A stretch of DNA of 64,000 nucleotides from Maritimibacter sp. (GTDB lineage Bacteria; Pseudomonadota; Alphaproteobacteria; Rhodobacterales; Rhodobacteraceae), in assembly GCA_002695005.1 (NCBI GenBank), contig NZNT01000030.1, forward strand, positions 1 through 64,000, in the 5' to 3' direction. The notes beneath the pieces were generated by a model that saw only the letters and a program-made list of their open reading frames with translations, did no database searches and was not told the origin of the DNA. Every line of letters starts with the position of its first letter. Position 1 is the stretch's first letter. Of this stretch, positions 1 through 8,802 are shown piece after piece. The position numbers and the translations under genes are program-made.

Positions 1-90
1 CCGATCGCCATGGAAGACGGCCTCCGCTTCGCCATCCGCGAAGGCGGCCGCACCGTCGGCTCCGGCGTCGTCTCGAAAATCGTCGAGTAA
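1..90 (+). CDS. tuf: Elongation factor Tu, C-terminal end (partial)
   Basis: The first 29 codons read in frame to a TAA at 88-90 and give the classic end of EF-Tu, with [13 protein letters not shown] followed by [10 protein letters not shown]. This is the last strand of domain 3 of the GTPase that brings aminoacyl-tRNA to the ribosome. The gene starts outside the window. Its place just before rpsJ matches the usual str-S10 order of alphaproteobacteria, where a tuf copy precedes the S10 genes. Confidence 0.95.
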   Translation, partial: PIAMEDGLRFAIREGGRTVGSGVVSKIVE

Positions 91-157
91 TTACCGGGTT
101 CGATGAGGGTCTCCGGATGAGCCGGGGGCCCTCCTCTCAACTGAAAAGGACAAGCAC

Positions 158-472
158 ATGGCCATGCAAAGCCAGAACATCCGGATTCGCCTGAAGGCGT
201 TCGATTACCGCGTGCTGGACGCCAGCACGCAGGAAATCGTGAACACCGCCAAGCGGACCGGTGCGCAGGTTCGGGGCCCGATCCCGCTGCCGAACAAGAT
301 CGAGAAGTTCACGGTTCTCCGTGGGCCCCACGTCGACAAGAAATCCCGCGATCAGTTCGAGATCCGGACGCACAAGCGTCTGCTCGACATCGTTGACCCG
401 ACCCCGCAGACCGTGGACGCGCTGATGAAGCTCGACCTCGCGGCCGGCGTGGACGTGCAGATTTCCGTTTAA
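158..472 (+). CDS. rpsJ: 30S ribosomal protein S10
   Basis: The protein is a component of the 30S head and, as NusE, also takes part in transcription antitermination. The 104-residue product matches S10 throughout, including [14 protein letters not shown], the GPIPLP loop and the HKRLLDI segment near residue 75. An AGGA ribosome site lies about eight bases before the ATG at 158; a second ATG at 164 is possible. It opens the first ribosomal protein block in the window, 67 bases after tuf, and is followed 14 bases later by rplC. Confidence 0.97.
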   Translation: MAMQSQNIRIRLKAFDYRVLDASTQEIVNTAKRTGAQVRGPIPLPNKIEKFTVLRGPHVDKKSRDQFEIRTHKRLLDIVDPTPQTVDALMKLDLAAGVDVQISV

Positions 473-486
473 GGAGGGCATGAGAC

Positions 487-1359
487 ATGATGCGCTCTGG
501 TGTTATCGCGAAAAAGGTCGGCATGACCCGCCTCTTCCTGGAAGATGGCAAACAGGTGCCGGTCACTGTTCTGCAACTCGACGGCCTTCAGGTCGTGGCC
601 CAGCGGACCGCTGACAAGGATGGCTACACCGCCGTTCAGCTCGGCGCCGGCATGGCCAAGGCCAAGCGGACGTCGAAAGCCATGCGGGGCCACTTCTCGA
701 CCGCCAACGTTGCGCCCAAGCGCAAGGTGGCCGAGTTCCGTGTGGACCCCGACAACCTCATCAACGTCGGTGAAGAGATCACTGCGAACCACTACTTCGA
801 AGGTCAGTTCGTGGACGTCTCGGGCACCTCGATCGGTAAGGGTTTCGCCGGTGCCATGAAGCGGCACAACTTCGGCGGTCTGCGCGCCACGCACGGCGTG
901 TCGATCTCCCACCGCTCGCACGGCTCCACCGGCCAGTGTCAGGACCCCGGCAAGGTGTTCAAGGGCAAGAAGATGGCCGGTCACATGGGCGCCGCCCGTG
1001 TCACCACCCAGAACCTCCAGGTCGTGAAGACGGACGCTGATCGCGGCCTCATCATGATCAAGGGTGCGGTTCCGGGCTCCAAGGGTGGCTGGGTGACGAT
1101 CAAGGACGCGGTCAAGAAGCCGGTTCCGGAGAATGTCATTCTCCCCGCCGCGCTGAAGTCCGCTGCCGAGGAAGCCGCCAAGGCCGCCGAGGAAGCCGCA
1201 GCAGCCGCTGCCGCCGAGGCGGAAGAGGAAGCCAAGCGTCTGGCCGAAGAGCAGGCAGCAGCCGAAGAGGCCGCCCTGAAGGAAGCCGAAGCCGAGATCG
1301 ACGCCGAAAAGGGTGAAGATGCCGGCGGCGACGCCGAGAAGAAGGAAGGCGACGAATGA
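487..1359 (+). CDS. rplC: 50S ribosomal protein L3 with long acidic Ala/Glu tail
   Basis: The protein organises domain VI of 23S rRNA near the peptidyl transferase centre. Residues 1-220 form a normal L3 ([13 protein letters not shown] at the start, [15 protein letters not shown] and GKKMAGHMG in the middle). The last 65-70 residues are an added Ala/Glu/Lys-rich stretch likely to form a helix or coiled coil, so the product is 290 residues against about 210 for most L3. A GGAGGG site precedes the tandem ATG codons at 487 and 490. The stop overlaps the rplD start in an ATGA, which implies coupled translation. Confidence 0.96.
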   Translation: MMRSGVIAKKVGMTRLFLEDGKQVPVTVLQLDGLQVVAQRTADKDGYTAVQLGAGMAKAKRTSKAMRGHFSTANVAPKRKVAEFRVDPDNLINVGEEITANHYFEGQFVDVSGTSIGKGFAGAMKRHNFGGLRATHGVSISHRSHGSTGQCQDPGKVFKGKKMAGHMGAARVTTQNLQVVKTDADRGLIMIKGAVPGSKGGWVTIKDAVKKPVPENVILPAALKSAAEEAAKAAEEAAAAAAAEAEEEAKRLAEEQAAAEEAALKEAEAEIDAEKGEDAGGDAEKKEGDE

Positions 1360-1973
1360 AACTCGACGTGATCAAACTGGACGGCGGCAAAGCCGGGTCG
1401 GTCGAGCTGGACGAGGCCCTCTTCGGGCTCGAGCCGCGCGCCGACATCCTGCACCGTGTGGTCCGCTGGCAGCGCAACAACGCGCAGCAGGGCACCCACA
1501 AGGTGAAGACCCGTACCGAGACCAGCTACTCGACCAAGAAGATCTACCGCCAGAAGGGCACCGGTGGCGCACGCCACGGCGACCGGAATGCGCCGATCTT
1601 CCGCAAGGGTGGTATCTACAAGGGTCCGACCCCGCGCTCGCACGGGCATGAGCTGACGAAGAAATTCCGCAAGCTCGGCCTCAAGCACGCGCTCTCCGCC
1701 AAGGCGCAGGAAGGTGCGATCGTCGTGATCGACACCGCCGAAGCCGACGGCAAGACCAAGGTTCTGGCCAAGCTGGTCAAAGATCTGGGCTGGAAGCGCG
1801 CGCTCATCATCGACGGGGCCGAGGTGAACGAAAACTTCGCCAAGGCCGCCCGCAACATCGAAGGTCTCGATGTGCTGCCGTCGATGGGTGCCAACGTTTA
1901 TGACATCCTCAAGCGTGACACGCTCGTGCTCACGAAAGCGGGTGTCGAAGCTCTGGAGGCTCGTCTGAAATGA
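1356..1973 (+). CDS. rplD: 50S ribosomal protein L4
   Basis: L4 binds 23S rRNA domain I and lines the peptide exit tunnel. The 205-residue product has the diagnostic tunnel-loop motif [18 protein letters not shown] near residues 68-85 and the family-typical [13 protein letters not shown]. It starts in an ATGA overlap with rplC and ends in an ATGA overlap with rplW, so the three genes are translationally coupled. In enterobacteria L4 autoregulates the S10 operon. No matching leader can be judged here, because the block start is continuous with tuf upstream. Confidence 0.96.
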   Translation: MKLDVIKLDGGKAGSVELDEALFGLEPRADILHRVVRWQRNNAQQGTHKVKTRTETSYSTKKIYRQKGTGGARHGDRNAPIFRKGGIYKGPTPRSHGHELTKKFRKLGLKHALSAKAQEGAIVVIDTAEADGKTKVLAKLVKDLGWKRALIIDGAEVNENFAKAARNIEGLDVLPSMGANVYDILKRDTLVLTKAGVEALEARLK

Positions 1974-2266
1974 CCGACAAGTCCGCACTCTACGACGTGA
2001 TCCGCAAGCCGGTCATCACCGAGAAGTCCACGATGGCCTCTGAAGCCAACGCCGTGGTCTTCGAAGTGGCGATCGACGCGAACAAACCGCTCATCAAGGA
2101 AGCGGTGGAAACGCTCTTCGGCGTCAAGGTGAAGGCCGTGAACACGACCGTCACCAAGGGCAAGCAGAAGCGCTTCCGGGGCCAGATCGGCCGTCGCAAC
2201 GACGTTAAGAAAGCCTACGTGACCCTCGAAGAGGGCAACACGATCGACGTGACCACGGGTCTGTGA
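1970..2266 (+). CDS. rplW: 50S ribosomal protein L23
   Basis: L23 sits at the tunnel exit and is the docking site for trigger factor and SRP. The 98-residue protein has the family start ([14 protein letters not shown]) and the C-terminal [12 protein letters not shown] strand. It overlaps rplD by four bases. Normally rplB follows directly; here a terminator at 2304-2331 and about 2.9 kb of unrelated genes come between, so rplW is the last gene of the first ribosomal block. Confidence 0.96.
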   Translation: MTDKSALYDVIRKPVITEKSTMASEANAVVFEVAIDANKPLIKEAVETLFGVKVKAVNTTVTKGKQKRFRGQIGRRNDVKKAYVTLEEGNTIDVTTGL

Positions 2267-2303
2267 TCCGTGCGGTGGGACAGTCCCGCCCGTTAGAAAC
2301 AAA

Positions 2304-2331
2304 GCCCTCCGGTGCCTGCCGGGGGGTTTTT
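2304..2331 (+). terminator. Intrinsic terminator after rplW
   Basis: An 8-base-pair stem (CCCTCCGG at 2305-2312 with CCGGGGGG at 2319-2326, one G-U pair) and a six-base loop are followed directly by five T residues. It closes the rpsJ-rplC-rplD-rplW block before the accessory insertion. Confidence 0.85.
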
Positions 2332-2446
2332 CATTTGTAATGATGTGTAAATCTGGAACACCCGATCGGACCTATCCGTTTTTTGAATTGAAAAGGACTG
2401 ACTGCATCGCCGAAAGTTGGTTGGTCCGGGAAAAAGGAATCTCGCC

Positions 2447-3178
2447 ATGCTCACCCGTCGCCATTTCGTGATGACCACGACCGCCCTGTTCTCTGCCCCC
2501 ATCGCCGCATGGGCGCAGGAGGATTCCGCGGAAACCGTCGAGACGCCCGAGACGACCGACACCGCCGAGGCCGCGCCCACGCCGCGCCGTCCGGTCTCGA
2601 GCCCGTCGAACTGGGACCGGTGGGACGCGCAGATCACCCCTGCGAATTACGACCCGGCCACGTCGAACCCCTGGGGCCTCCACCCGCGCTTCCTGCCGCA
2701 GCGGGTCCAGGCGAATCCGGGTCTCACGCCCGGAGACCTTCACGTCGATGCGGTCGCCCGCTACCTCTATCACATCGAGCCGGGCGGGACCGCCATGCGC
2801 TACGGCGTCGCCATCGCGCGCGGCAATCTGTATGAACCGGGCGTCTACCGCGTCGGGCGCAAGGCCAAGTGGCCGGTCTGGACGCCGACCGCCGCGATGA
2901 TCAAGCGCGACCCGCATCTGTACAAGCAGCACGAGAATGGGATGAACGGTGGCCCGAGCAACCCGCTCGGCTCCCGCGCCTTCTATCTCTATGAGGGCAA
3001 TCGCGACACGCTCCTGCGTATCCACGGCTCACCGTCGCCGCGCTCCATCGGCGGGCGGGCGAGCTCCGGCTGTGTGCGCATGGTCATGGCGCATATCAAC
3101 GATCTATATCCGCAGGTCTCCAATGGCGTCACCGCCCACCTGCACCCGCCGGAAAGCTACGTCACCGCGCCAAGCTGA
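2447..3178 (+). CDS. L,D-transpeptidase (YkuD family), secreted
   Basis: This is probably a periplasmic L,D-transpeptidase that makes 3-3 peptidoglycan cross-links or anchors proteins. The start at 2447 follows AAAAAGGAAT and gives an N-terminal signal peptide (MLTRRHFVMTTTALFSAP, cleaved near AWAQ). A Thr/Glu/Pro-rich linker follows, then the YkuD domain from about residue 80. The catalytic signature HGSPSPRSIG followed by SSGCVRM, with the active-site Cys, is complete. The length of 243 residues is normal. It is the first gene of the insertion between rplW and rplB, and its base composition resembles the host. Confidence 0.9.
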   Translation: MLTRRHFVMTTTALFSAPIAAWAQEDSAETVETPETTDTAEAAPTPRRPVSSPSNWDRWDAQITPANYDPATSNPWGLHPRFLPQRVQANPGLTPGDLHVDAVARYLYHIEPGGTAMRYGVAIARGNLYEPGVYRVGRKAKWPVWTPTAAMIKRDPHLYKQHENGMNGGPSNPLGSRAFYLYEGNRDTLLRIHGSPSPRSIGGRASSGCVRMVMAHINDLYPQVSNGVTAHLHPPESYVTAPS

Positions 3179-3182
3179 TCCG

Positions 3183-3476
3183 TCAGCTCGCCGCCGGCGC
3201 CTCGCCCGGTGCGCGGGTGCAGATCGGGCGCCCGCTGCTCGCCCGCAGCGGCAGGTAGGTCGTCTCGACCGGGCCGCGATACTGGTACTCGTAGCACCCG
3301 TCCACCTCGTTGACCCGCACGGCGCTGAGGTTCTGGCCCGGCGCCGCGATCTCCAGCACGCGCTCAGGCAGTTCCGAGATGGTCCCCTGCGGCGCGCCAG
3401 CGGTCGTCTGCGGCATATCGCAGGCCGCGAGGGCAAGGGGCAGGGTGGCCAGCAGCATGATCGGCAGTCGTGTCAT
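3183..3476 (-). CDS. Small putative lipoprotein, function unknown
   Basis: A 97-residue protein read on the minus strand from ATG 3474-3476, preceded by AGGAGAG. The first 19 residues form a lipoprotein signal ending in a lipobox (LALAAC), so the mature protein should be lipid-anchored. The mature part carries two further Cys residues (in DGCYEYQY and RPICTR) that could form a disulfide. It converges with the L,D-transpeptidase gene, with only four bases between the stops. I do not recognise a named family. The longer reading back to 3998 runs through DUF2200 in antisense and is not credible. Confidence 0.7.
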   Translation of the reverse strand: MTRLPIMLLATLPLALAACDMPQTTAGAPQGTISELPERVLEIAAPGQNLSAVRVNEVDGCYEYQYRGPVETTYLPLRASSGRPICTRAPGEAPAAS

Positions 3477-3584
3477 TCGTCTCTCCTGTCTTGCGGGCAG
3501 CATGTTGGAACGCGCCCCGGATGGCCAGAGGGGAATCGCCCCTCGCGCCGCGCGTGATAGGATGGGCGCAATGCAGGAGGTTTC

Positions 3585-3938
3585 ATGGCCGGACACAAGA
3601 TCTACAAGATGAGTTTCGCGAGCGTCTATCCGCACTACGTCACGAAAGCCGAAAAGAAGGGGCGCACGCAGGCCGAGGTGGACGAGATCATCCACTGGCT
3701 CACCGGCTATGACGCGACCGGGCTGGCGCGCGTGCTCGACGACAAGACCGATTTCGAGACGTTCTTCGACCAAGCCCCCGCGATGAACCCGGCCCGGCGC
3801 GAGATCAAGGGCGTCATTTGCGGCGTGAGGGTCGAGGAAATCGAGGAGCCGCTCATGCAGGAGATCCGATATCTCGACAAACTGGTGGACGAGCTGGCGC
3901 GGGGGAAGAAGATGGAGAAGATTTTGCGATCGACATGA
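3585..3938 (+). CDS. DUF2200 family protein
   Basis: A 117-residue cytosolic protein matching the DUF2200 family by its start ([16 protein letters not shown]), [15 protein letters not shown] and WLTGYD, the C-terminal [13 protein letters not shown] and the [16 protein letters not shown] helix. The family has no established biochemical role. AGGAGG is well placed before the ATG at 3585. It is divergent from the lipoprotein gene and faces the HNH gene, with a 34-base gap. Nothing in its composition sets it apart from the host. Confidence 0.8.
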   Translation: MAGHKIYKMSFASVYPHYVTKAEKKGRTQAEVDEIIHWLTGYDATGLARVLDDKTDFETFFDQAPAMNPARREIKGVICGVRVEEIEEPLMQEIRYLDKLVDELARGKKMEKILRST

Positions 3939-3972
3939 CCGCTTTGGTATCAAAGGGGCATATCTGGTTAGC

Positions 3973-4974
3973 TCAGAAAAAATACCGCTTGAACTCATCC
4001 ACGGTCATCATCGGCTTTGTCCGATGGATTGCTCGATGGCAATTTGGACACAACATCTTGAAGTCGCTAGTTTTTGTCCGCCCCGTATGACTCGGTGAAC
4101 TGATTGGAACGTTGTGATGGGCTTCGATGATCAGGTTCTTGAAGTCATTGGTGCCAAAACCGGATTCAGGTTTCCAACTGCAGGCTTCGCAGAATAGGGA
4201 ACCATTCTTAACTATGAATTTATCTTTTGCATTCGCGGGAGCGGTGCCGGACCTCTCCCTCGATTTGTGAACGCGTAAGACCAGAGATCCTTCCGAATAG
4301 GCCTCTTCCTCAGACGCAACATCGCTTTCATCTTGTCTGACCAGCGATCTGAGTGAAGTGTATTTTTTTTCAGTTAGACGGAGCAACTGATACCGATAAT
4401 AGTTTGGCTTGATGATGGTACCTGGGATTAGGATCGGTTCGTCAAGTATCTTAAGAGAATTTGGGTGGACCGAAAGGCTAAACGTTTCGTCGCCGTACTC
4501 GAGCATGTCGGCCAAATCTTTCACGTTCTTGCCCCGCCATTCACCCCCAAGTTGCCCCTGCTCATCCAGAATGCGCAGGTCACTCGCTCTTTTTTCCCAA
4601 ATTGCTCGACTCAATACGGACTTTTCAAACTTCGCAGACTCACAGAACGCTACGAGCACGTGTCCGGCGTCAGTTACTGCGCCTAGCGCCACGTTGAACA
4701 GCTTATCCTGGTCTGCTCTCGACGGCCCATGACGAATGTAGAGATGGAGGCGATTGTCCTCCCAAATATCGTAGCAAAAATTCCAGTCGTCGTGCCCAAA
4801 CCCGTTGGATTTGACGTAATCAGCGTCGTTGTTGCCGTTCACTAGCCTGCCTGCGTGCGGTTTCCGCCAACCGGTAAGGTTTGTGGCGAGCCTGTGGTAT
4901 CTAAACTCCGGCATTCTTAATCCAGTCTTGAGTCTCAGTATCTTGGGGGCCACGATAAGCGGATACTCATACAT
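3973..4974 (-). CDS. HNH endonuclease-domain protein, AT-rich insert
   Basis: A 333-residue protein with a C-terminal HNH nuclease fold: a CEAC knuckle around residue 260, [10 protein letters not shown] with the catalytic His pair around 284, then [11 protein letters not shown] around 305. The first 250 residues have no family that I recognise. By analogy it is a DNA-cutting or defence/mobile enzyme, which is inference only. The gene is clearly AT-richer than its neighbours: the line 4321-4380 has 24 G/C in 60, against 40 in 60 at 5521-5580 in rplB. It sits directly before the rplB promoter on the opposite strand and looks horizontally acquired. Confidence 0.8.
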   Translation of the reverse strand: MYEYPLIVAPKILRLKTGLRMPEFRYHRLATNLTGWRKPHAGRLVNGNNDADYVKSNGFGHDDWNFCYDIWEDNRLHLYIRHGPSRADQDKLFNVALGAVTDAGHVLVAFCESAKFEKSVLSRAIWEKRASDLRILDEQGQLGGEWRGKNVKDLADMLEYGDETFSLSVHPNSLKILDEPILIPGTIIKPNYYRYQLLRLTEKKYTSLRSLVRQDESDVASEEEAYSEGSLVLRVHKSRERSGTAPANAKDKFIVKNGSLFCEACSWKPESGFGTNDFKNLIIEAHHNVPISSPSHTGRTKTSDFKMLCPNCHRAIHRTKPMMTVDEFKRYFF

Positions 4975-4993
4975 TTCCTACTGGTCTCCACAC

Positions 4994-5022
4994 TGGACAC
5001 ATCCCCCCAACACCGCTATAGC
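4994..5022 (+). promoter_or_regulatory. Predicted promoter for the rplB-rplP block
   Basis: A -35 TGGACA (4994-4999), an exact 17-base spacer and a -10 TATAGC (5017-5022) lie just downstream of the HNH gene start. A start near 5029-5030 would give a leader of about 138 bases before rplB. Predicted by eye from consensus. Confidence 0.7.
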
Positions 5023-5030
5023 GCACCAAT

Positions 5031-5064
5031 CCAAGGGCCCCGGGATTCGTTCCGGGGTCTTTGG
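5031..5064 (+). other. 5'-terminal leader hairpin of rplB transcript
   Basis: A 13-base-pair stem pairs CCAAGGGCCCCGG (5031-5043) with CCGGGGTCTTTGG (5052-5064) through two G-U pairs, with an eight-base loop. It begins at the predicted transcription start. Two smaller hairpins follow before rplB (GACCC/GGGTC and GCGGGT/ACCCGC). It could stabilise the mRNA or be a regulatory target. Confidence 0.6.
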
Positions 5065-5167
5065 CTTATTGAATTCGGCCACCTTCGGGGGGCTACACCC
5101 AGACCCTTCCGGGTCGACAAACAGACAGGCGGGTTTACCCGCCGCAAAGCAACGGAAGACAGAAAGC

Positions 5168-6010
5168 ATGGCACTCAAGTCGTACAAACCGACGACGCCG
5201 GGCCAGCGTGGGCTGGTTCTGATCGACCGTTCGGAGCTTTGGAAAGGACGTCCCGTCAAGTCCCTCACCGAGGGCCTGACGAAGTCGGGCGGCCGGAACA
5301 ACACCGGACGGATTACCTCTCGCCGCCGTGGTGGTGGCGCGAAGCGTCTCTATCGCATCGTCGATTTCAAGCGGAACAAGGTTGACGTCCAGGCGGTCGT
5401 CGAGCGGATCGAATACGACCCGAACCGCACCGCGTTCATCGCCCTCATCGCCTATGAAGATGGCGAAAAGGCCTACATCCTGGCCCCGCAGCGTCTCGCT
5501 GTCGGTGACAAGATCATCTCGGGCACCAAGGTCGACATCAAGCCGGGCAACGCGATGCCGTTCCAGGGCATGCCGATCGGTACCATCGTCCACAACATCG
5601 AGCTGAAGCCGGGCAAGGGCGGTCAGATCGCGCGCGCTGCCGGCACCTACGCCCAGTTCGTCGGTCGTGACGGCGGTTACGCCCAGATCCGCCTCTCCTC
5701 GGGCGAGCTTCGCCTCGTGCGTCAGGAATGCATGGCCACCGTCGGTGCCGTGTCCAACCCCGACAACTCGAACCAGAACCTCGGCAAGGCCGGCCGGATG
5801 CGCCACAAGGGCAAGCGTCCGTCTGTCCGCGGCGTCGCGATGAACCCGATCGATCACCCCCATGGTGGTGGTGAGGGCCGCACCTCCGGTGGCCGGACCC
5901 CGGTTACCCCGTGGGGCAAGGACACCAAGGGCAAGCGCACCCGCAACAAGAACAAGGCGTCGCAGAAGCTGATCATCCGCTCGCGTCACGCCAAGAAGAA
6001 GGGCCGGTAA
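5168..6010 (+). CDS. rplB: 50S ribosomal protein L2
   Basis: L2 is required for subunit association and peptidyl transferase activity. The 280-residue product has the expected start ([15 protein letters not shown]), the [20 protein letters not shown] rRNA-binding stretch and the C-terminal catalytic-site region [17 protein letters not shown] with the conserved His. The start at 5168 is fixed by this N-terminus; reading further upstream runs into the leader. It begins a new block with its own promoter, and rpsS follows after three bases. Confidence 0.97.
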   Translation: MALKSYKPTTPGQRGLVLIDRSELWKGRPVKSLTEGLTKSGGRNNTGRITSRRRGGGAKRLYRIVDFKRNKVDVQAVVERIEYDPNRTAFIALIAYEDGEKAYILAPQRLAVGDKIISGTKVDIKPGNAMPFQGMPIGTIVHNIELKPGKGGQIARAAGTYAQFVGRDGGYAQIRLSSGELRLVRQECMATVGAVSNPDNSNQNLGKAGRMRHKGKRPSVRGVAMNPIDHPHGGGEGRTSGGRTPVTPWGKDTKGKRTRNKNKASQKLIIRSRHAKKKGR

Positions 6011-6013
6011 GTT

Positions 6014-6292
6014 ATGGCACGTGCTGTATGGAAAGGGCCTTTTGTCGACTCTTACGTCCTCAAGAAGGCTGAGAAGGCGCGCGAAAGCGGCCGCAATGAA
6101 GTCATCAAGATCTGGTCGCGCCGTTCGACGATCCTGCCCCAGTTCGTGGGCCTGACGTTTGGCGTTTACAACGGGCAGAAGCATATCCCCGTGAACGTGA
6201 CCGAAGACATGATCGGCCAGAAGTTCGGTGAGTATTCGCCGACGCGGACCTACTACGGTCACGCAGCCGACAAAAAAGCGAAGCGGAAATAA
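6014..6292 (+). CDS. rpsS: 30S ribosomal protein S19
   Basis: S19 is a 30S head protein that contacts S13 and the A-site region. The 92-residue product shows [15 protein letters not shown] at the start, the family-specific [21 protein letters not shown] and the [13 protein letters not shown] end. It lies three bases after rplB and three bases before rplV, within the co-transcribed rplB-rplP block. Size and sequence are ordinary for an alphaproteobacterium. Confidence 0.96.
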   Translation: MARAVWKGPFVDSYVLKKAEKARESGRNEVIKIWSRRSTILPQFVGLTFGVYNGQKHIPVNVTEDMIGQKFGEYSPTRTYYGHAADKKAKRK

Positions 6293-6295
6293 GTC

Positions 6296-6676
6296 ATGGG
6301 CAAGGAAAAGAACCCCCGCCGCGTGGCCGAGAACGAAGCAATGGCGAAAACCCGCATGCTTCGCACCAGCCCGCAGAAACTGAACCTCGTGGCCGCCATG
6401 ATCCGCGGCAAGAAGGTGGACAAGGCTCTGTCCGATCTCACCTTCTCGAAAAAGCGGATCGCGATGGATGTGAAGAAATGCCTTCAGTCCGCGATCGCGA
6501 ATGCCGAGAACAACCACAACCTCGACGTCGACGAACTCGTCGTTGCGGAAGCGTTCGTCGGCAAGAACCTTGTCATGAAGCGCGGTCGTCCGCGTGCCCG
6601 TGGCCGGTTCGGCGCGATCAAGAAGCCGTTTTCGGAACTCACCATCAAGGTGCGTCAAGTTGAGGAGCAAGCCTAA
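6296..6676 (+). CDS. rplV: 50S ribosomal protein L22
   Basis: L22 contacts all 23S rRNA domains and forms part of the exit tunnel through a long beta hairpin. The 126-residue product shows [20 protein letters not shown], the [20 protein letters not shown] hairpin region and [17 protein letters not shown]. The stop and the rpsC start share one base (TAATG at 6674-6678), which implies translational coupling. Confidence 0.96.
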   Translation: MGKEKNPRRVAENEAMAKTRMLRTSPQKLNLVAAMIRGKKVDKALSDLTFSKKRIAMDVKKCLQSAIANAENNHNLDVDELVVAEAFVGKNLVMKRGRPRARGRFGAIKKPFSELTIKVRQVEEQA

Positions 6677-7386
6677 TGGGTCAGAAAGTCAATCCGATCG
6701 GCATGCGCCTCCAGGTCAACCGCACCTGGGACAGCCGCTGGTACGCCGATACCGCGGAATACGGTGATCTTCTTCTCGAAGACATCCGCATCCGCGAATT
6801 CATCAAGGAAGAATGCAAGCAGGCCGGCGTCAGCCGTGTGATCATCGAGCGTCCGCACAAGAAGTGCCGCGTCACGATCCACACCGCCCGTCCGGGTGTC
6901 ATCATCGGCAAGAAAGGCGCGGACATCGAAGTGCTCCGCAAGAAGATCGCCAAGATGACCGACAGCGAGCTTCACCTGAACATCGTCGAAGTCCGCAAGC
7001 CCGAGCTGGACGCGCAACTGGTGGCCGAGTCCATCGCGCAGCAGCTCGAGCGTCGTGTGTCGTTCCGCCGTGCCATGAAGCGCGCGGCCCAGAACTCCAT
7101 GCGTATGGGCGCCCTCGGTATCCGTGTGAACTGTGCCGGCCGTCTCGGCGGCGCGGAAATCGCCCGGACCGAATGGCTTCGCGAAGGTCGTGTGCCCCTG
7201 CACACCCTGCGCGCCGACATCGACTACGCCCTGGCCGAAGCCAAGACGCCTTACGGCATCATCGGCATCAAGGTGTGGATCTTCAAAGGTGAGATCCTGG
7301 AGCACGATCCGGCAGCGCGTGATCGGAAGCAACAGGAACTCCAGGACGGCCCGGCCCCTCGTGGTGCCATGGGCGGTCGTCGCTAA
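6676..7386 (+). CDS. rpsC: 30S ribosomal protein S3
   Basis: S3 lies at the mRNA entry site of the 30S subunit and contributes to helicase activity. The 236-residue product starts [12 protein letters not shown] and contains the KH motif ([18 protein letters not shown]) near residues 75-92. The [16 protein letters not shown] and [19 protein letters not shown] signatures of the C-terminal domain follow. It is coupled to rplV and followed 12 bases later by rplP, which has its own GGAGG site. Confidence 0.97.
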   Translation: MGQKVNPIGMRLQVNRTWDSRWYADTAEYGDLLLEDIRIREFIKEECKQAGVSRVIIERPHKKCRVTIHTARPGVIIGKKGADIEVLRKKIAKMTDSELHLNIVEVRKPELDAQLVAESIAQQLERRVSFRRAMKRAAQNSMRMGALGIRVNCAGRLGGAEIARTEWLREGRVPLHTLRADIDYALAEAKTPYGIIGIKVWIFKGEILEHDPAARDRKQQELQDGPAPRGAMGGRR

Positions 7387-7398
7387 GGAGGATTAGAC

Positions 7399-7812
7399 AT
7401 GCTGCAACCGAAGCGCACGAAGTTCCGCAAGATGCACAAGGGCCGGATCAAGGGCGAGGCCAAAGGTGGCTCCGACCTCAACTTCGGCACCTACGGCCTC
7501 AAGGCACTTGAACCGGAGCGCATCACTGCGCGCCAGATCGAAGCCGCCCGTCGGGCCATGACGCGTCACATGAAGCGTCAGGGCCGTGTCTGGATCCGTA
7601 TCTTCCCGGACGTCCCCGTGTCGGCCAAGCCGATCGAGGTCCGGATGGGTAAAGGTAAGGGGTCCGTCGACCGCTGGGCCGCCAAGGTCAAGCCGGGCCG
7701 CGTGATGTTCGAGATCGACGGCGTCAACGACGACATCGCCCGCGAAGCCCTGCGCCTCGCCGCGATGAAGCTGCCGATCAAGACCCGCACCGTGGTCCGC
7801 GAGGACTGGTAA
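7399..7812 (+). CDS. rplP: 50S ribosomal protein L16
   Basis: L16 is placed near the A-site tRNA and 5S rRNA. The 137-residue product shows [35 protein letters not shown] and the conserved [20 protein letters not shown] loop. AAGGAGGA precedes the ATG. Normally rpmC follows directly. Here the block ends with a repeat element and a terminator, and about 3 kb of accessory genes lie before rpmC. Confidence 0.96.
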   Translation: MLQPKRTKFRKMHKGRIKGEAKGGSDLNFGTYGLKALEPERITARQIEAARRAMTRHMKRQGRVWIRIFPDVPVSAKPIEVRMGKGKGSVDRWAAKVKPGRVMFEIDGVNDDIAREALRLAAMKLPIKTRTVVREDW

Positions 7813-7816
7813 GGGC

Positions 7817-7838
7817 GGTGGGTTAATACCCACCCTAC
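7817..7838. repeat. REP-like palindrome ending in CTAC
   Basis: GGTGGGT-TAAT-ACCCACC followed by CTAC lies directly after rplP. The layout (7-8 base palindromic arms plus a CTAC tail) matches the two copies at 15121-15173, which suggests a dispersed intergenic element. Confidence 0.55.
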
Positions 7839-7853
7839 TACGAAATCGAGAAG

Positions 7854-7882
7854 CCCCCGGCGTGAGAGCGTCGGGGGTTTTT
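7854..7882 (+). terminator. Intrinsic terminator after rplP
   Basis: CCCCCG (7854-7859) pairs with CGGGGG (7872-7877), followed by five T residues. It closes the rplB-rplP block. The rest of 7883-8074 shows no coding signal that I can support; it contains some GC-rich inverted repeats. Confidence 0.8.
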
Positions 7883-8074
7883 CGTTCTGGACACCTTGTG
7901 GACGAAGCGCCTTCGCCCGAACAGCACCGCAGGTGCCGGGCGAGCGCCTGCCCGTCCGGCGGGCTGGCGCTTTTGTCACCCTCGCACGACGGGTCGAACT
8001 CTTCCGGGAGTGTCAAAGATCAAGTGGCGACCACGCAGGTCAGAAGCGCCACCCCACGGGCAGGCGCGCGCCCG

Positions 8075-8698
8075 TCACCCCTCCCACTTGTAATTGAAGC
8101 TCACTGAAATCCGCTCTTCCTCGGCCATGTTCATCGGCACCTCGTGGCGCAGCCATGACTCCCACAGCAGCACGTCGCCAACCGCCGGCGCGACGTAGAC
8201 GAAGGTTCGCAGGTCCTCCCGCGCCGACTTGCGGCGGGGCGGGGCGGCCATCATGCGGGCCGAGCGGGGGTCTTCCAGCTTGAGCGCGGATGTCCCCTCG
8301 GGCATCGCCACATAGGTCGTCCCCGAGATCACCGAGTGGGGGTGCAGGTGGGAGCTGTGCGTGCCGCCCTCGGGCAGGATGTTGATCCACAGATCCTCCA
8401 GCACCAGCTTGCCCTCGCCCAGATCGAACTCCAGGTCTTCGGCAAAGGCCGCCACATGCTTGTCCAGCGCCTTCTCCACCGCCGCGAAGGTGGGCGAGCG
8501 CCATGGCAGGTCGGTGAGCGACGCGTAGGAGGTGTAGCCCGGATATCCCTCGGCCTCGCACCAGTCCTGCCCGGCCTGGTCGTCCTCATAGATGGCCCAG
8601 CAGGCCGCCTCCAACTCCTCGGGCGACACCTCGGCACCCGATTCGGCGAGGCGGGCGCGGTAGAGGCGGGTGACGAAGAGGGAGGTGATGTCGGCCAT
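8075..8698 (-). CDS. Putative 2OG-Fe(II) oxygenase family protein (TIGR02466-like)
   Basis: A 207-residue cytosolic protein resembling the TIGR02466 group of double-stranded beta-helix proteins. The likely iron-binding region is HSSHLHPHSVISGTTYV (about residues 114-130). A second conserved stretch, LLWESWLRHEVPMN, could supply the distal His and the downstream Arg/Ser that hold 2-oxoglutarate in such enzymes. The substrate is unknown. A GGAGC site lies before the ATG at 8698. It is the first gene of the insertion between rplP and rpmC and is divergent from the cyclic-nucleotide-binding gene. Oxygenase activity is inferred from family resemblance. Confidence 0.7.
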   Translation of the reverse strand: MADITSLFVTRLYRARLAESGAEVSPEELEAACWAIYEDDQAGQDWCEAEGYPGYTSYASLTDLPWRSPTFAAVEKALDKHVAAFAEDLEFDLGEGKLVLEDLWINILPEGGTHSSHLHPHSVISGTTYVAMPEGTSALKLEDPRSARMMAAPPRRKSAREDLRTFVYVAPAVGDVLLWESWLRHEVPMNMAEEERISVSFNYKWEG

Positions 8699-8802
8699 GT
8701 CGGGCTCCGGTCAGATGCGTTTTCCTTTGAATACGCCCTGTGGCTTGGGTAGCAATAGCGCGTGTTTCCATTCTGCATTGCAGCGACGACTGACCGCATC
8801 CC

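Noticed and set aside
5135-6670. Minus-strand open frame of 511 codons across rplB-rplV
   Set aside because: It is antisense to three certain ribosomal protein genes, has no recognisable domain and reflects high-GC codon bias.
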